Assembly (NCBI RefSeq): GCF_004349355.1
Contig: NZ_SMFK01000007.1
Location: forward strand, 62,001 to 126,000
Length of the DNA stretch: 64,000 nucleotides
DNA from: Flavobacterium cellulosilyticum
Lineage (GTDB): Bacteria; Bacteroidota; Bacteroidia; Flavobacteriales; Flavobacteriaceae
Direction of reading: 5' to 3'
In this document: piece by piece, positions 48,053 to 55,834 of the stretch
How the letters are laid out: each line of letters starts with the position of its first letter
Numbering within the stretch: the first letter of the stretch is position 1
The notes under the pieces: model-generated
What the model was told of the DNA's origin: nothing
Databases searched by the model: none
The model's input: the letters and a program-made list of their open reading frames with translations, nothing else
Made by a program: the position numbers and the translations under genes

Positions 48053-51000
48053 TTATTTGCATTTAGCTAAAATTTCCTTTACTTCTGATTTGCAACTTCC
48101 GCAACCCAATCCTGCTCCTGTAGTTTTACATAATTCGGTAAAATTAGTTACACCACTTTTGATGCATTCCTCAAGGTTGCCAGCACCTACTTGACTACAA
48201 GAACAAACGAGTTTTCCTAAAACAGGCTTGGCGTTCGAACTGCCTCTTAATAAGGTGTTTCGTTTGTCGGACAATTCAATTTTACTTTCAATTAGGGTTT
48301 TAAATTCGGCAAATTCATTTTTATCACCCATCAAAATTGCACCTATCAACAAATCATTTTTGACTATACATTTCTTATAATAGCGCTGACCTAAGTCGGC
48401 AAAAACAATTTCTTCATAAGAATCATCATTTTCTGGAACTTCAATAATCCCAATACTACATAAATTAATGTCCTCGAGTTTTAAAATATTCATTAAAACA
48501 GAACCTTTATAAAAACTACTGATATCACCAGCCATAAAATTAGCCAAAATATCGGCTTGTTCTTCTGCCGCTGAAGTGATTCCAAATAATTGATTATTGA
48601 ATTCAGCGATTTCACCAATTGCAAAAATATTAGGTTTGGATGATTGTAAGTATTGGTTCACTTTTACACCACGACCACAAGAAATTCCAGATTCTTTGGC
48701 CAATTCAATATTTGGAATGGTTCCAATGGTATACACAATGGCATTGGCAGTAAGGATTCGTCCACTCTTTAATGCTATTTCTAATTCTTTAGGGTTTTCA
48801 GTTTCGAAAACAGTACTAACCTCATTATCAAAATAGATTTGGATGTCACGAAGTTGCACTTCTTCTGCCAATAATTTACTTGAAATTCGGTCTAACTGAC
48901 GCTCCATCAAACGTGAAGCCCGTTGAATAATAGTAATTTTAACTTTTTTATGTTTTAAGGCTGCTGCCAATTCCAATCCTAACAATCCACCTCCAACGAT
49001 AACCACATGTTGTTCTTCAACTGGTAAATTAGTACTGTCTAAATAGTCTTTTAATCGATCCGCATCGCTCTTTTTTCTCATGGTAAAACGTCCAGGCAAA
49101 TGCAATTGAGCATCTTCAGGGATGAATGGGCGACTTCCTGTTGCTAATATTAATGAATCGAAAGTATGCAGCACCTTTTTACTATCGAGAATTGTGTTTT
49201 CTTTTGTATTTAAATTCTCAATCGAAACATTCGAATTCATTGTGATATTCAACTTCTTTAGCGCGTCTTCTTTAATTTTCAAGAGTTGCTCCCAAGAAAA
49301 TTCTCCTGTCATATATTCAGGTAACAATACACGATTATAAAAAGGATTTTCTTCATTTGAAAATACAATTATTTCGTCGGTCGTATTAATTTCTCTATAA
49401 TTCTGAATGAATCTAAATGCGGCTGCTCCCGCTCCTACAACTGCAATTTTTTCGAATGGTTTTACAAATTTTCCGACTGAAACAGCAGTAAATTTAAAAT
49501 CGGGTTCTTTCGAAATGGGGTCAACAACAGTGTTGGTTAGATTATTGGTTCTATTCAAATCGTTTTCTAATTGTTTTCCCCAATGCATGGGCAAGAAAAC
49601 AACTCCTTCTTTAATCGCATCTGAAATTTTTGCTTTTACACGAACATTTCCGTTTTTACTTGTTACCACAACAATATCACCCTCCTTTATTGCAGCTTTA
49701 AAAGCGTCAATTGGATTTATTTCCAGCATTGGACTCGGAGTATGCGTCATCAATCGAGACACTTTACCTGTTTTAGTCATAGTATGCCATTGGTCTCTAA
49801 TTCTACCAGTAGTTAGAATCAGTGGAAACTGGTCATTGGGCTGTTCAGATGTATTTTCAATTGCCGTCGGAATATTGAAAATAGCTTTTTGTGAAGGTGT
49901 AAAGAATTTTTTATCTGCGAATAAACGAGGTGTTCCAGGATGTCCATAATCAGGAACAGGCCATTGAAAAGTTCCTTCGTTTTTTAATCGATTGTAATTT
50001 AAATAGGAAATATCGATATTAGTTCCTCTAGTCATTTGAGTGTATTCTTTATAAACGTCTTCGGTAGTATTGAAATTAAAACCATTGAAATTCATTTTTT
50101 TCGCAAAACGAATTAGAATTTCTACGTCAGAAAGTGCTTCACCTGGAGGATTAATCCCTTTTGGCAAATAGGAAATTCGTCTTTCAGAATTGGTCATGGT
50201 TCCATCTTTTTCCAACCATCCTGCAGCAGGCAACAATAAATCGGCAAATTTAGCTGTATCAGAATTATGAGAAATATCTTGAACTACGACAAATTTAGCA
50301 TTTTGCAAGGCTTTTTCTACTCTTCTAGAATCCGGTAAACTCACCATAGGATTCGTACAAATAATCCAAATCGCTTTCATTTTTCCCGATTCTAATGCAT
50401 CAAACATTTCAGTAGCTGTCAAACCTGGTTTTCCTGAAATGGTCTCAACACCCCAAAAATCAGCTACTTCTTGGCGATGGACTGGATTATTTAATTCCTT
50501 ATGAACAGCCAATAAATTAGCCATTCCTCCTACTTCTCTTCCACCCATTGCGTTGGGTTGCCCAGTTAATGAAAATGGACCTGATCCTGGTTTTCCGATG
50601 TGTCCAGTAAGAAGCGAAAGATTTAATAAGGCGGTATTTTTATCAACACCAATAGCACTTTGATTCAATCCCATTGCCCAAAGTGAAATAAATCCATTCG
50701 CCTTTGCAATAATATCAGCAGCTAATTTCATATCACTAATAGTAATCCCGCAAAGTTTAGATGCTTTTTCTAAGGAACTCGATAGTACTAAGTCTTTATA
50801 TAATTGATAGTTCTCCGTATGGTTTTTAATAAAATCGCTGTCTGTATATCCTTTTTCGATTAAAATCTTCGCAATGGCATGACACAAAACAACATCTGTT
50901 CCTGGAATGATTTGCAAATGCAAATCAGCCAATGCAGCCGAATCTGTTCTACGAGGATCGATAACGATAATTTTAGTTTTCGGATTTTTCTCTTTGTGCA

Positions 51001-51565
51001 TTTCAATACGACGAAAAAGTATTGGATGACAAAAAGCAGGATTAGCTCCAGAAATCAAGAATGTATCCGCTAGTTCGATATCTTCATAGGAAATTGGAAC
51101 CGCATCTTCACCAAAGGTTTTTTTATAACCCACAACTGCAGAACTCATACACAATCTTGAGTTAGTATCTACATTATTAGTTTTAAGAAATCCTTTAACC
51201 AATTTATTAATCAAATAATATTCTTCAGTTAAGCATTGGCCTGAAACATAAAAACCTACACTATCAGGACCATGTTTTTTTATAATTGACGCAAAAACTG
51301 CAGCAGCACGTTCTAAAGCTGAATCCCAGCTCACGCGTTCCATTGGATGCGATTTGCTCCACCGCATTTCGGGATATAAAATTCTATCCGAAGTATCATT
51401 GACCACATAATGTAGATTCATCCCTTTTGAACAAAGCATTCCTTTGTTTACGGGATGATTTATATCACCAGTTACCGATACTCCATTTTTAGAATCATTG
51501 TTCACAATAATTCCACATCCTACACCACAATAGGAACAAGTAGTTTTGATTTCTGTATTTTGCAT
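48053..51565 (-). CDS. Assimilatory nitrate reductase fused to a NirB-like flavoprotein and BFD domain
   Basis: 1170 residues with three parts. Residues 1 to about 690 are a NasA-type molybdopterin oxidoreductase with an N-terminal Fe4S4 set (CSYCGVGCGIIV ... GMLCSKGMNLH) and SLWAMGLNQSAIGVDKNTALLNL. Residues about 700-1080 are an FAD/NAD(P)H oxidoreductase (VGAGAAAFRFIQNYREI; VIVGGGLLGLELAAALKHK; GRGVKVNQYLQSSKPNIFAIGEIAE). The C-terminal about 60 residues are a BFD-like [2Fe-2S] domain (LVCSCSQVGAGNLEECIKSG ... GAGLGCGSCKSEV). The fusion should let NAD(P)H feed nitrate reduction in one polypeptide in the cytoplasm. A TATTTTTG -7 box lies 37 bases upstream and phased palindromes lie behind it. 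Confidence 0.92.
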   Translation of the reverse strand: MQNTEIKTTCSYCGVGCGIIVNNDSKNGVSVTGDINHPVNKGMLCSKGMNLHYVVNDTSDRILYPEMRWSKSHPMERVSWDSALERAAAVFASIIKKHGPDSVGFYVSGQCLTEEYYLINKLVKGFLKTNNVDTNSRLCMSSAVVGYKKTFGEDAVPISYEDIELADTFLISGANPAFCHPILFRRIEMHKEKNPKTKIIVIDPRRTDSAALADLHLQIIPGTDVVLCHAIAKILIEKGYTDSDFIKNHTENYQLYKDLVLSSSLEKASKLCGITISDMKLAADIIAKANGFISLWAMGLNQSAIGVDKNTALLNLSLLTGHIGKPGSGPFSLTGQPNAMGGREVGGMANLLAVHKELNNPVHRQEVADFWGVETISGKPGLTATEMFDALESGKMKAIWIICTNPMVSLPDSRRVEKALQNAKFVVVQDISHNSDTAKFADLLLPAAGWLEKDGTMTNSERRISYLPKGINPPGEALSDVEILIRFAKKMNFNGFNFNTTEDVYKEYTQMTRGTNIDISYLNYNRLKNEGTFQWPVPDYGHPGTPRLFADKKFFTPSQKAIFNIPTAIENTSEQPNDQFPLILTTGRIRDQWHTMTKTGKVSRLMTHTPSPMLEINPIDAFKAAIKEGDIVVVTSKNGNVRVKAKISDAIKEGVVFLPMHWGKQLENDLNRTNNLTNTVVDPISKEPDFKFTAVSVGKFVKPFEKIAVVGAGAAAFRFIQNYREINTTDEIIVFSNEENPFYNRVLLPEYMTGEFSWEQLLKIKEDALKKLNITMNSNVSIENLNTKENTILDSKKVLHTFDSLILATGSRPFIPEDAQLHLPGRFTMRKKSDADRLKDYLDSTNLPVEEQHVVIVGGGLLGLELAAALKHKKVKITIIQRASRLMERQLDRISSKLLAEEVQLRDIQIYFDNEVSTVFETENPKELEIALKSGRILTANAIVYTIGTIPNIELAKESGISCGRGVKVNQYLQSSKPNIFAIGEIAEFNNQLFGITSAAEEQADILANFMAGDISSFYKGSVLMNILKLEDINLCSIGIIEVPENDDSYEEIVFADLGQRYYKKCIVKNDLLIGAILMGDKNEFAEFKTLIESKIELSDKRNTLLRGSSNAKPVLGKLVCSCSQVGAGNLEECIKSGVTNFTELCKTTGAGLGCGSCKSEVKEILAKCK

Positions 51566-51601
51566 TATAAACTGTATCTATGTTAATATTGAATCCTTGT
51601 A

Positions 51602-51609
51602 CAAAAATA
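51602..51609 (-). promoter_or_regulatory. -7 box of the nitrate reductase gene
   Basis: The minus strand reads TATTTTTG, a perfect TAnnTTTG, 37 bases before the ATG. The TACGTA cluster starts 30 bases further upstream, a position suited to an activator. Confidence 0.5.
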
Positions 51610-51633
51610 GTCCTCTTTCAATTTTGAAAATGT

Positions 51634-51667
51634 AAAAATACGTATTTTTACGTATAAATACGTATTT
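51634..51667. promoter_or_regulatory. Triple TACGTA operator between nitrate reductase and its Crp/Fnr regulator
   Basis: A 16-base perfect palindrome AAAAATACGTATTTTT (51634-51649) and a 12-base one AAATACGTATTT (51656-51667) are joined by a middle TACGTA. The three cores are centred at 51641.5, 51651.5 and 51661.5, exactly 10 bases apart. The region is shared by divergent genes. Confidence 0.7.
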
Positions 51668-51737
51668 TTAATAATTTTTTTTTTAAGTTTGTTGAATATT
51701 AATTGAAAATGGTTACAAATCTTAATACTATTCCAAA

Positions 51738-52436
51738 ATGAAAAATATAAATGCAGATTGTTCCGTTTGTACCAATTCGAATTGTTTCATAAAAAAGCAT
51801 TTACATCTTGAAAAAATGCAAGATTATGTTATGCAAAAAATAAATTTTTCATGTAAAAAAGGACAGCAATTTATGATTGAAGGCGCTCCAATGCAAGGAT
51901 TGTATTTTATTTTTAGCGGAAAGGCAAAGGTGATAAAAACTGGAATCTACGGAAAGGAACAAATTGTACGATTGGCTAAGGAAGGGGATACTTTAGGATT
52001 TAGAGGATTTGGAACAAAAAACCGTTACCTCATAGCTGCTTCTGCTATAGAAGACACCGTTTTATGTAATTTTAGCAATGAGGTTATGCAAGGAATTCTA
52101 AAAAACATTCCTGAATTTACTTATGATATGATGTTGTTTTATGCACAAGAGCTCAATAAAAGCGAAAACAATGTAAAAAAAATTGCACAAATGAATGTTA
52201 GAGAAAGAGTTATTGACGCACTCTTGTACTTACACAAAAAATTTGGACAATCTAACGGTTTAATTGATATCACCCTTTCTCGAAAAGAGATAGCCGATTT
52301 TACTGGAACCACAGATGAACAAATAACACGGATACTCTCAAGTCTTAAAAAAGAAGGACTAATCAAAATTGTTGAAAAAAAAATAGGCCTATTAGATACT
52401 GAAAAAATGCAACGCGAAATAATTGAACACAAATAA
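51738..52436 (+). CDS. Crp/Fnr-family regulator of nitrate genes
   Basis: 232 residues: N-terminal Cys-rich segment, cNMP-type beta roll (MIEGAPMQGLYFIFSGKAKVIKTGI, GDTLGFRGFGTKNRYLIAASAIED), dimer helix, and C-terminal helix-turn-helix (LSRKEIADFTGTTDEQITRILSSLKKEGLIKIV). Cysteines at 8, 11, 16 and 39 could hold an Fe-S cluster, as in FNR; the spacing differs from FNR, so this is a suggestion. It is divergent from the nitrate reductase gene, with the palindromic operator between them, and precedes the transporter remnants. It probably activates nitrate assimilation. Confidence 0.9.
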   Translation: MKNINADCSVCTNSNCFIKKHLHLEKMQDYVMQKINFSCKKGQQFMIEGAPMQGLYFIFSGKAKVIKTGIYGKEQIVRLAKEGDTLGFRGFGTKNRYLIAASAIEDTVLCNFSNEVMQGILKNIPEFTYDMMLFYAQELNKSENNVKKIAQMNVRERVIDALLYLHKKFGQSNGLIDITLSRKEIADFTGTTDEQITRILSSLKKEGLIKIVEKKIGLLDTEKMQREIIEHK

Positions 52437-52772
52437 TTTCCTATCCACTTATTGCAATATTAATAAAAAAGTCCAAAATATTGGGCTTTTTTTAGTCCAT
52501 AACTTCAAGCAAATTAACTTACTTATTAATCTAAGTAAATCTTTCCTTAATTAATCGAATACTTAATTCTTTTAATTTCCACACACCAACCTATATACCA
52601 AACATTTAAAACGTATTTTTGTATTTTAACATGTTTTATTATGTTATAAATTGTTTTTTTAGTAGCGTAAAAAGTCAAAACGCTTTGCCAAAAGCTTTAA
52701 GCCTAAGTATTAATACGTAGGTGCATTTGCAGAGTAGATATTTAAAAACAAATACTAACTAAAACATTCATT
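52437..52772. other. 336-base gap upstream of the transporter remnants
   Basis: Contains a weak hairpin after the regulator gene (GTCCAAAATATTGGGC, 52471-52486) that may be a terminator. It also holds an ACGTATTTTTGTATTTT stretch at 52612-52628 resembling a degraded TACGTA operator, and GTATTAATAC at 52708-52717. These suggest that the porin/transporter operon was once under the same regulator. No gene was seen. Confidence 0.45.
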
Positions 52773-53044
52773 ATGAAATTATCACAAAAAATTGGTTTAT
52801 CCTTATTAGGTTTATTAGGCACAACAACTTATTCCCAAGAATTTAGCATGTTCAGCTTAGACCACGATTAGAATACACCAATGGCTTTGGTACTTTGTTA
52901 ACACCAACAACCAGTCATACTTCCTTCATCGGGCAACGTTCCAGATTGAACTTAAACTATGGCGATGAAAAATTACCAATAAAATTAGCTTTACAAAGTG
53001 TACGTACTTGGAGAGATACACCAACTATTGCTACTATTGCTGGT
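52773..53044 (+). pseudogene. Remnant of an alginate-export-type porin gene
   Basis: Begins with ATG and signal peptide MKLSQKIGLSLLGLLGTTTY. It goes out of frame near 52854; the continuing frame reads RPRLEYTNGFGTLLTPTTSH and then TSFIGQRSRLNLNYGDEKL ... [12 protein letters not shown], as in the N-terminus of alginate-export-family outer-membrane porins. The reading breaks off at about 53041 and is followed at once by the C-terminal half of an ABC ATPase. At least three quarters of the porin is missing. In related genomes, from memory, such a porin precedes nitrate transporter genes. Confidence 0.8.
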
Positions 53045-53492
53045 TAAAAAACCCAGAGAACTTTCTGGAGGTATGCGCCAACGTGTGGCTGTTGCAAGAG
53101 CATTAGCCATGAAACCCGAATTGATCTTAATGGATGAGCCACTAGGTGCTTTGGACGCTTTGACTCGAGGCAATCTTCAGAAAGAAATTTTATCGATTTG
53201 GAGCGAAGACAAAAGAACGGCGGTATTAATTACCAACGATGTTGACGAAGGCGTTTTTATGGCCGACAGAGTGATACCATTACGTCCTGGACCAAAGGCA
53301 ACTTTAGGACCTGAATTCGAAATTAAACTGGAAAGACCTCGAGATAAAATCGCTTTGAATCATTTAGTTGATTTCAAAAAATCAAGAAATGAAATTATTG
53401 AATATCTAATGGAAATTGGACAGGAAAGAACTGCCGGTATGGTAATTACCGAGTATGTTTTACCCGATTTAGTTCCATTAAAATTTGACTAA
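53045..53492 (+). pseudogene. C-terminal half of a nitrate-type ABC transporter ATPase
   Basis: About 148 codons starting inside the signature region ([20 protein letters not shown]) with Walker [20 protein letters not shown], a switch asparagine ([17 protein letters not shown], where most have HD) and the long C-terminal segment of NrtD/CmpD-like proteins. Walker A and the first half are missing. A chance open frame from 52998 adds 15 residues of porin DNA read in another frame. It cannot hydrolyse ATP by itself. The deletion that fused it to the porin remnant must have removed the genes in between. Confidence 0.85.
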
Positions 53493-53549
53493 TTTTTTTT
53501 AATGAAATTATTAATTGCTATCAACGAGTAAATTTAAAATAAACGTATC

Positions 53550-54371
53550 ATGCTAGAAACCATAAAAGACAACAATAAATCCAATCGTGATCCTTTAGGA
53601 TTTGAAAAATACATGCTCGAATTAGCTAATTTGACTAAAATCTATCCAACTCCCAATGGTGATTTTGTAGTATTAGAAAATTTGAATCTAAAAATAAAAG
53701 AAGGAGAATTTGTGTCCATTATAGGGTATTCTGGTTGTGGAAAAACCACTTTATTATCCATGATTGCAGGTTTAAATCCAATTTCTGGCGGGCAAATAAT
53801 TCTTGATGGCACCCCTATTTCGGGTCCAGGTCCTGATCGCGGAGTGATTTTTCAATCGCCGAGTTTATTACCTTGGATGAGCGCATTAGAAAACGTACAA
53901 TTAGGAGTAGATAAAGTTTTTGCAAACGCTACAAAAAAACAAAGGGAAGATATTTGTAAACATTATTTAAGCAAAGTGGGTCTTGACGGAGCTTTTGACA
54001 AAAAAGCCAAAGATCTTTCGCAAGGAATGAAACAAAGAGTCGGTATCGCAAGAGCCTTGGCATTAAAACCGCAAATATTATTACTGGATGAACCTTTTGG
54101 AATGTTGGACTCCTTGACTAGAGGTGAATTACAAGATGTTTTATTAGAAGTTTTAGACAAAGAAAAAACAACTGGAATTATGATTACTCATGATGTTGAT
54201 GAATCTATTTTCCTAGCCGATCGAGTGATTATGATGACATCGGGACCTCGAGCACAAATAGGCGATATCCTAGACATCAATTATGAAAGACCTCGAAATA
54301 GAAAAGCTATTCTTGAACATGAAACCTATTACAATAATAGAGAACATTTAATTAATTTCTTGGAACATTAA
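53550..54371 (+). CDS. Nitrate/sulfonate-type ABC transporter ATP-binding protein (NrtD-like)
   Basis: 273 residues, intact. Walker A GYSGCGKTTLLSMIAG, Q-loop VIFQSPSLLPWMSALENV, signature LSQGMKQRVGIARAL, Walker B QILLLDEPFGMLDSLTRGEL and MITHDVDESIFLADRVIMM are all present. The QSPSLLPW pattern is typical of nitrate, cyanate and sulfonate importers. Its permease and binding protein are missing from this locus, presumably lost with the upstream deletion, so it may be an orphan. It is followed by the chlorite-dismutase-like gene in the same direction. Confidence 0.85.
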   Translation: MLETIKDNNKSNRDPLGFEKYMLELANLTKIYPTPNGDFVVLENLNLKIKEGEFVSIIGYSGCGKTTLLSMIAGLNPISGGQIILDGTPISGPGPDRGVIFQSPSLLPWMSALENVQLGVDKVFANATKKQREDICKHYLSKVGLDGAFDKKAKDLSQGMKQRVGIARALALKPQILLLDEPFGMLDSLTRGELQDVLLEVLDKEKTTGIMITHDVDESIFLADRVIMMTSGPRAQIGDILDINYERPRNRKAILEHETYYNNREHLINFLEH

Positions 54372-54479
54372 TAATTAATTTGGTTTTTGATAGAAATGGT
54401 TGTAATAGTGAAGCATTACGGCCTTTTTATGCTTAAAAAAGAAATAAATAAAAATGAAAATTAATTAAATTTTTAAGAC

Positions 54480-55031
54480 ATGACAACAACAATTTTTGAT
54501 TTCATAGGAGACCAATCTGGTGAATGGAAAGTTACTTTAACAGCAACGCTGAAAGGTGACCCAATTTCATCAGTCTCTCATCTTACAAAAGTATCTAGCA
54601 ATTTAATTCAAACTGAAAAGGGAATCTGGACACTGAAAGGAATCGTAAGCAATTTACGTTACACCGAAAAAAAAGACAAGGATAAACTTGTCTCTATTCA
54701 AGAAAATTTGGGTAGACCAAATGCAACTCTTGCTGCATTTATTCCCATTCGGAAATCGGAAGCATGGTGGAATCTAGCTCAAGATGAGCGCCGAAAAATT
54801 ATGGAAAACAAATCCCAGCACACACATACCGGAATGAAATACTTACCCGCCATTGCCCGAAAGTTATTTCACTCTCGCGATATTGGAGAACCCTTTAATT
54901 TTTTGACTTGGTTCAAATATGCTCCTGGCGATGCCGATGCTTTTGAAGAACTTTTGTATACACTTCGAAAAACAGAAGAATGGACTTATGTCGATAGAGA
55001 AATTGATATTCGATTGAAAAAAAAAGTTTAG
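54480..55031 (+). CDS. Short (dimeric-type) chlorite dismutase family haem protein
   Basis: 183 residues, the same length as the dimeric Cld of Nitrobacter winogradskyi and very like it by eye: IPIRKSEAWWNLAQDERRKIMENK, KYLPAIARKLFHSRDIGEPF, FLTWFKYAPGDADAF and TEEWTYVDREIDIRL. The proximal haem ligand His114 and distal Arg127 fall at the same numbers as in that enzyme. Cld turns chlorite into chloride and O2; in a nitrate-reducing cell it could remove chlorite made by side-reaction of nitrate reductase on chlorate. The gene ends the nitrate cluster and is intact. Confidence 0.9.
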   Translation: MTTTIFDFIGDQSGEWKVTLTATLKGDPISSVSHLTKVSSNLIQTEKGIWTLKGIVSNLRYTEKKDKDKLVSIQENLGRPNATLAAFIPIRKSEAWWNLAQDERRKIMENKSQHTHTGMKYLPAIARKLFHSRDIGEPFNFLTWFKYAPGDADAFEELLYTLRKTEEWTYVDREIDIRLKKKV

Positions 55032-55063
55032 ACACTAACCTATAATTAGTTAAAAGTGATACT

Positions 55064-55492
55064 ATGAAAACAACTGTTATTAGCTACTTCAAAAAAATAG
55101 AATTCCAAAAAATTATTTTGTGGTGCTATCTAATTTGGTATTGCACAATTATGACGATATACTTTGAACCTTCATTAAAATTGTGGGCTAGTTCAATTGG
55201 AATTTCTTTCATTATTGGATTTGCTCTTATCTTATCTACAAGCCAACAAGGTTCAAAACAAGATATATGGATTAAAATCAGACTCTTTTTATTTCCATTT
55301 TGTGTATCCAGTTATTCTGCTACTATAAAAAATCATGATTTCATTCTTTTATTTCCGAGTAATCTATTCCATTTACTGATTTCAGTTGTCAATTGTTTAC
55401 TATTTTTAGTATCCATCTGGTGTATTAAAAGATTTTATAAGCCTGATTATATAAATAAAAAACATTTTGATCAAACATTAACCTTTCAATAA
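55064..55492 (+). CDS. Small membrane protein of unknown function
   Basis: 142 residues with about four hydrophobic segments (IILWCYLIWYCTIMTIYF, LWASSIGISFIIGFALIL, IRLFLFPFCVSSYS and LFHLLISVVNCLLFLVSIWC). No known motif was recognised. It starts 32 bases after the Cld-like gene and is closed by two hairpins, so it is probably the last gene of the nitrate cluster. Conservation beside Cld genes in other species would support a link. Confidence 0.6.
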   Translation: MKTTVISYFKKIEFQKIILWCYLIWYCTIMTIYFEPSLKLWASSIGISFIIGFALILSTSQQGSKQDIWIKIRLFLFPFCVSSYSATIKNHDFILLFPSNLFHLLISVVNCLLFLVSIWCIKRFYKPDYINKKHFDQTLTFQ

Positions 55493-55537
55493 TCTAATTT
55501 GATATTCGACTAAAGAAATTGGTTTAGCTAAATCAAT

Positions 55538-55577
55538 AAAGAAGCCGACTCCCAACTAAACTGGAGTTGGCTTCTTT
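55538..55577 (+). terminator. Terminator after the nitrate cluster
   Basis: A 15-bp stem with one mismatch (55538-55552 with 55563-55577; AAAGAAGCCGACTCC and its near complement) and A/T tracts on both sides. Confidence 0.9.
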
Positions 55578-55596
55578 ATTTAGCTATTTAAAAAAT

Positions 55597-55622
55597 AAGA
55601 CGCTATTAATTGTTAGCGTCTT
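55597..55622. terminator. Second hairpin after the nitrate cluster
   Basis: A perfect 9-bp stem AAGACGCTA/TAGCGTCTT (55597-55605 with 55614-55622). It could back up the first terminator. Confidence 0.6.
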
Positions 55623-55834
55623 CAGTATTTATTTTGCAACAAACAGCTTAATTCTAACATAAGTTCAACGGCTAAAAGGTTGTGTTTTAATTTGTAAAAA
55701 AAAGACTATTTGGAAGTTCGAACTATAATATTCTTGACCAAAACTTCTGTTTTTATTAAATAGTATTTGTGGTAAGTAATTTGTATTTTTACTATCCTAT
55801 TCCTTTTCAAATACTACTATTAAAATTCATTAGA

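Larger units (their letters stand above)
55493..55834. other. 342-base gap with two hairpins
   Basis: After the hairpins at 55538-55577 and 55597-55622, the rest is A+T-rich leader of the M3 peptidase gene. No gene was recognised. Confidence 0.5.

Noticed and set aside
49407-49949. 180-codon frame opposite the nitrate reductase gene
   Set aside because: It is an antisense shadow of a well-recognised gene with no motif of its own.
52998-53045. First 15 residues of the ATPase fragment as a real N-terminus
   Set aside because: They are porin DNA read in another frame and match no ATPase start.
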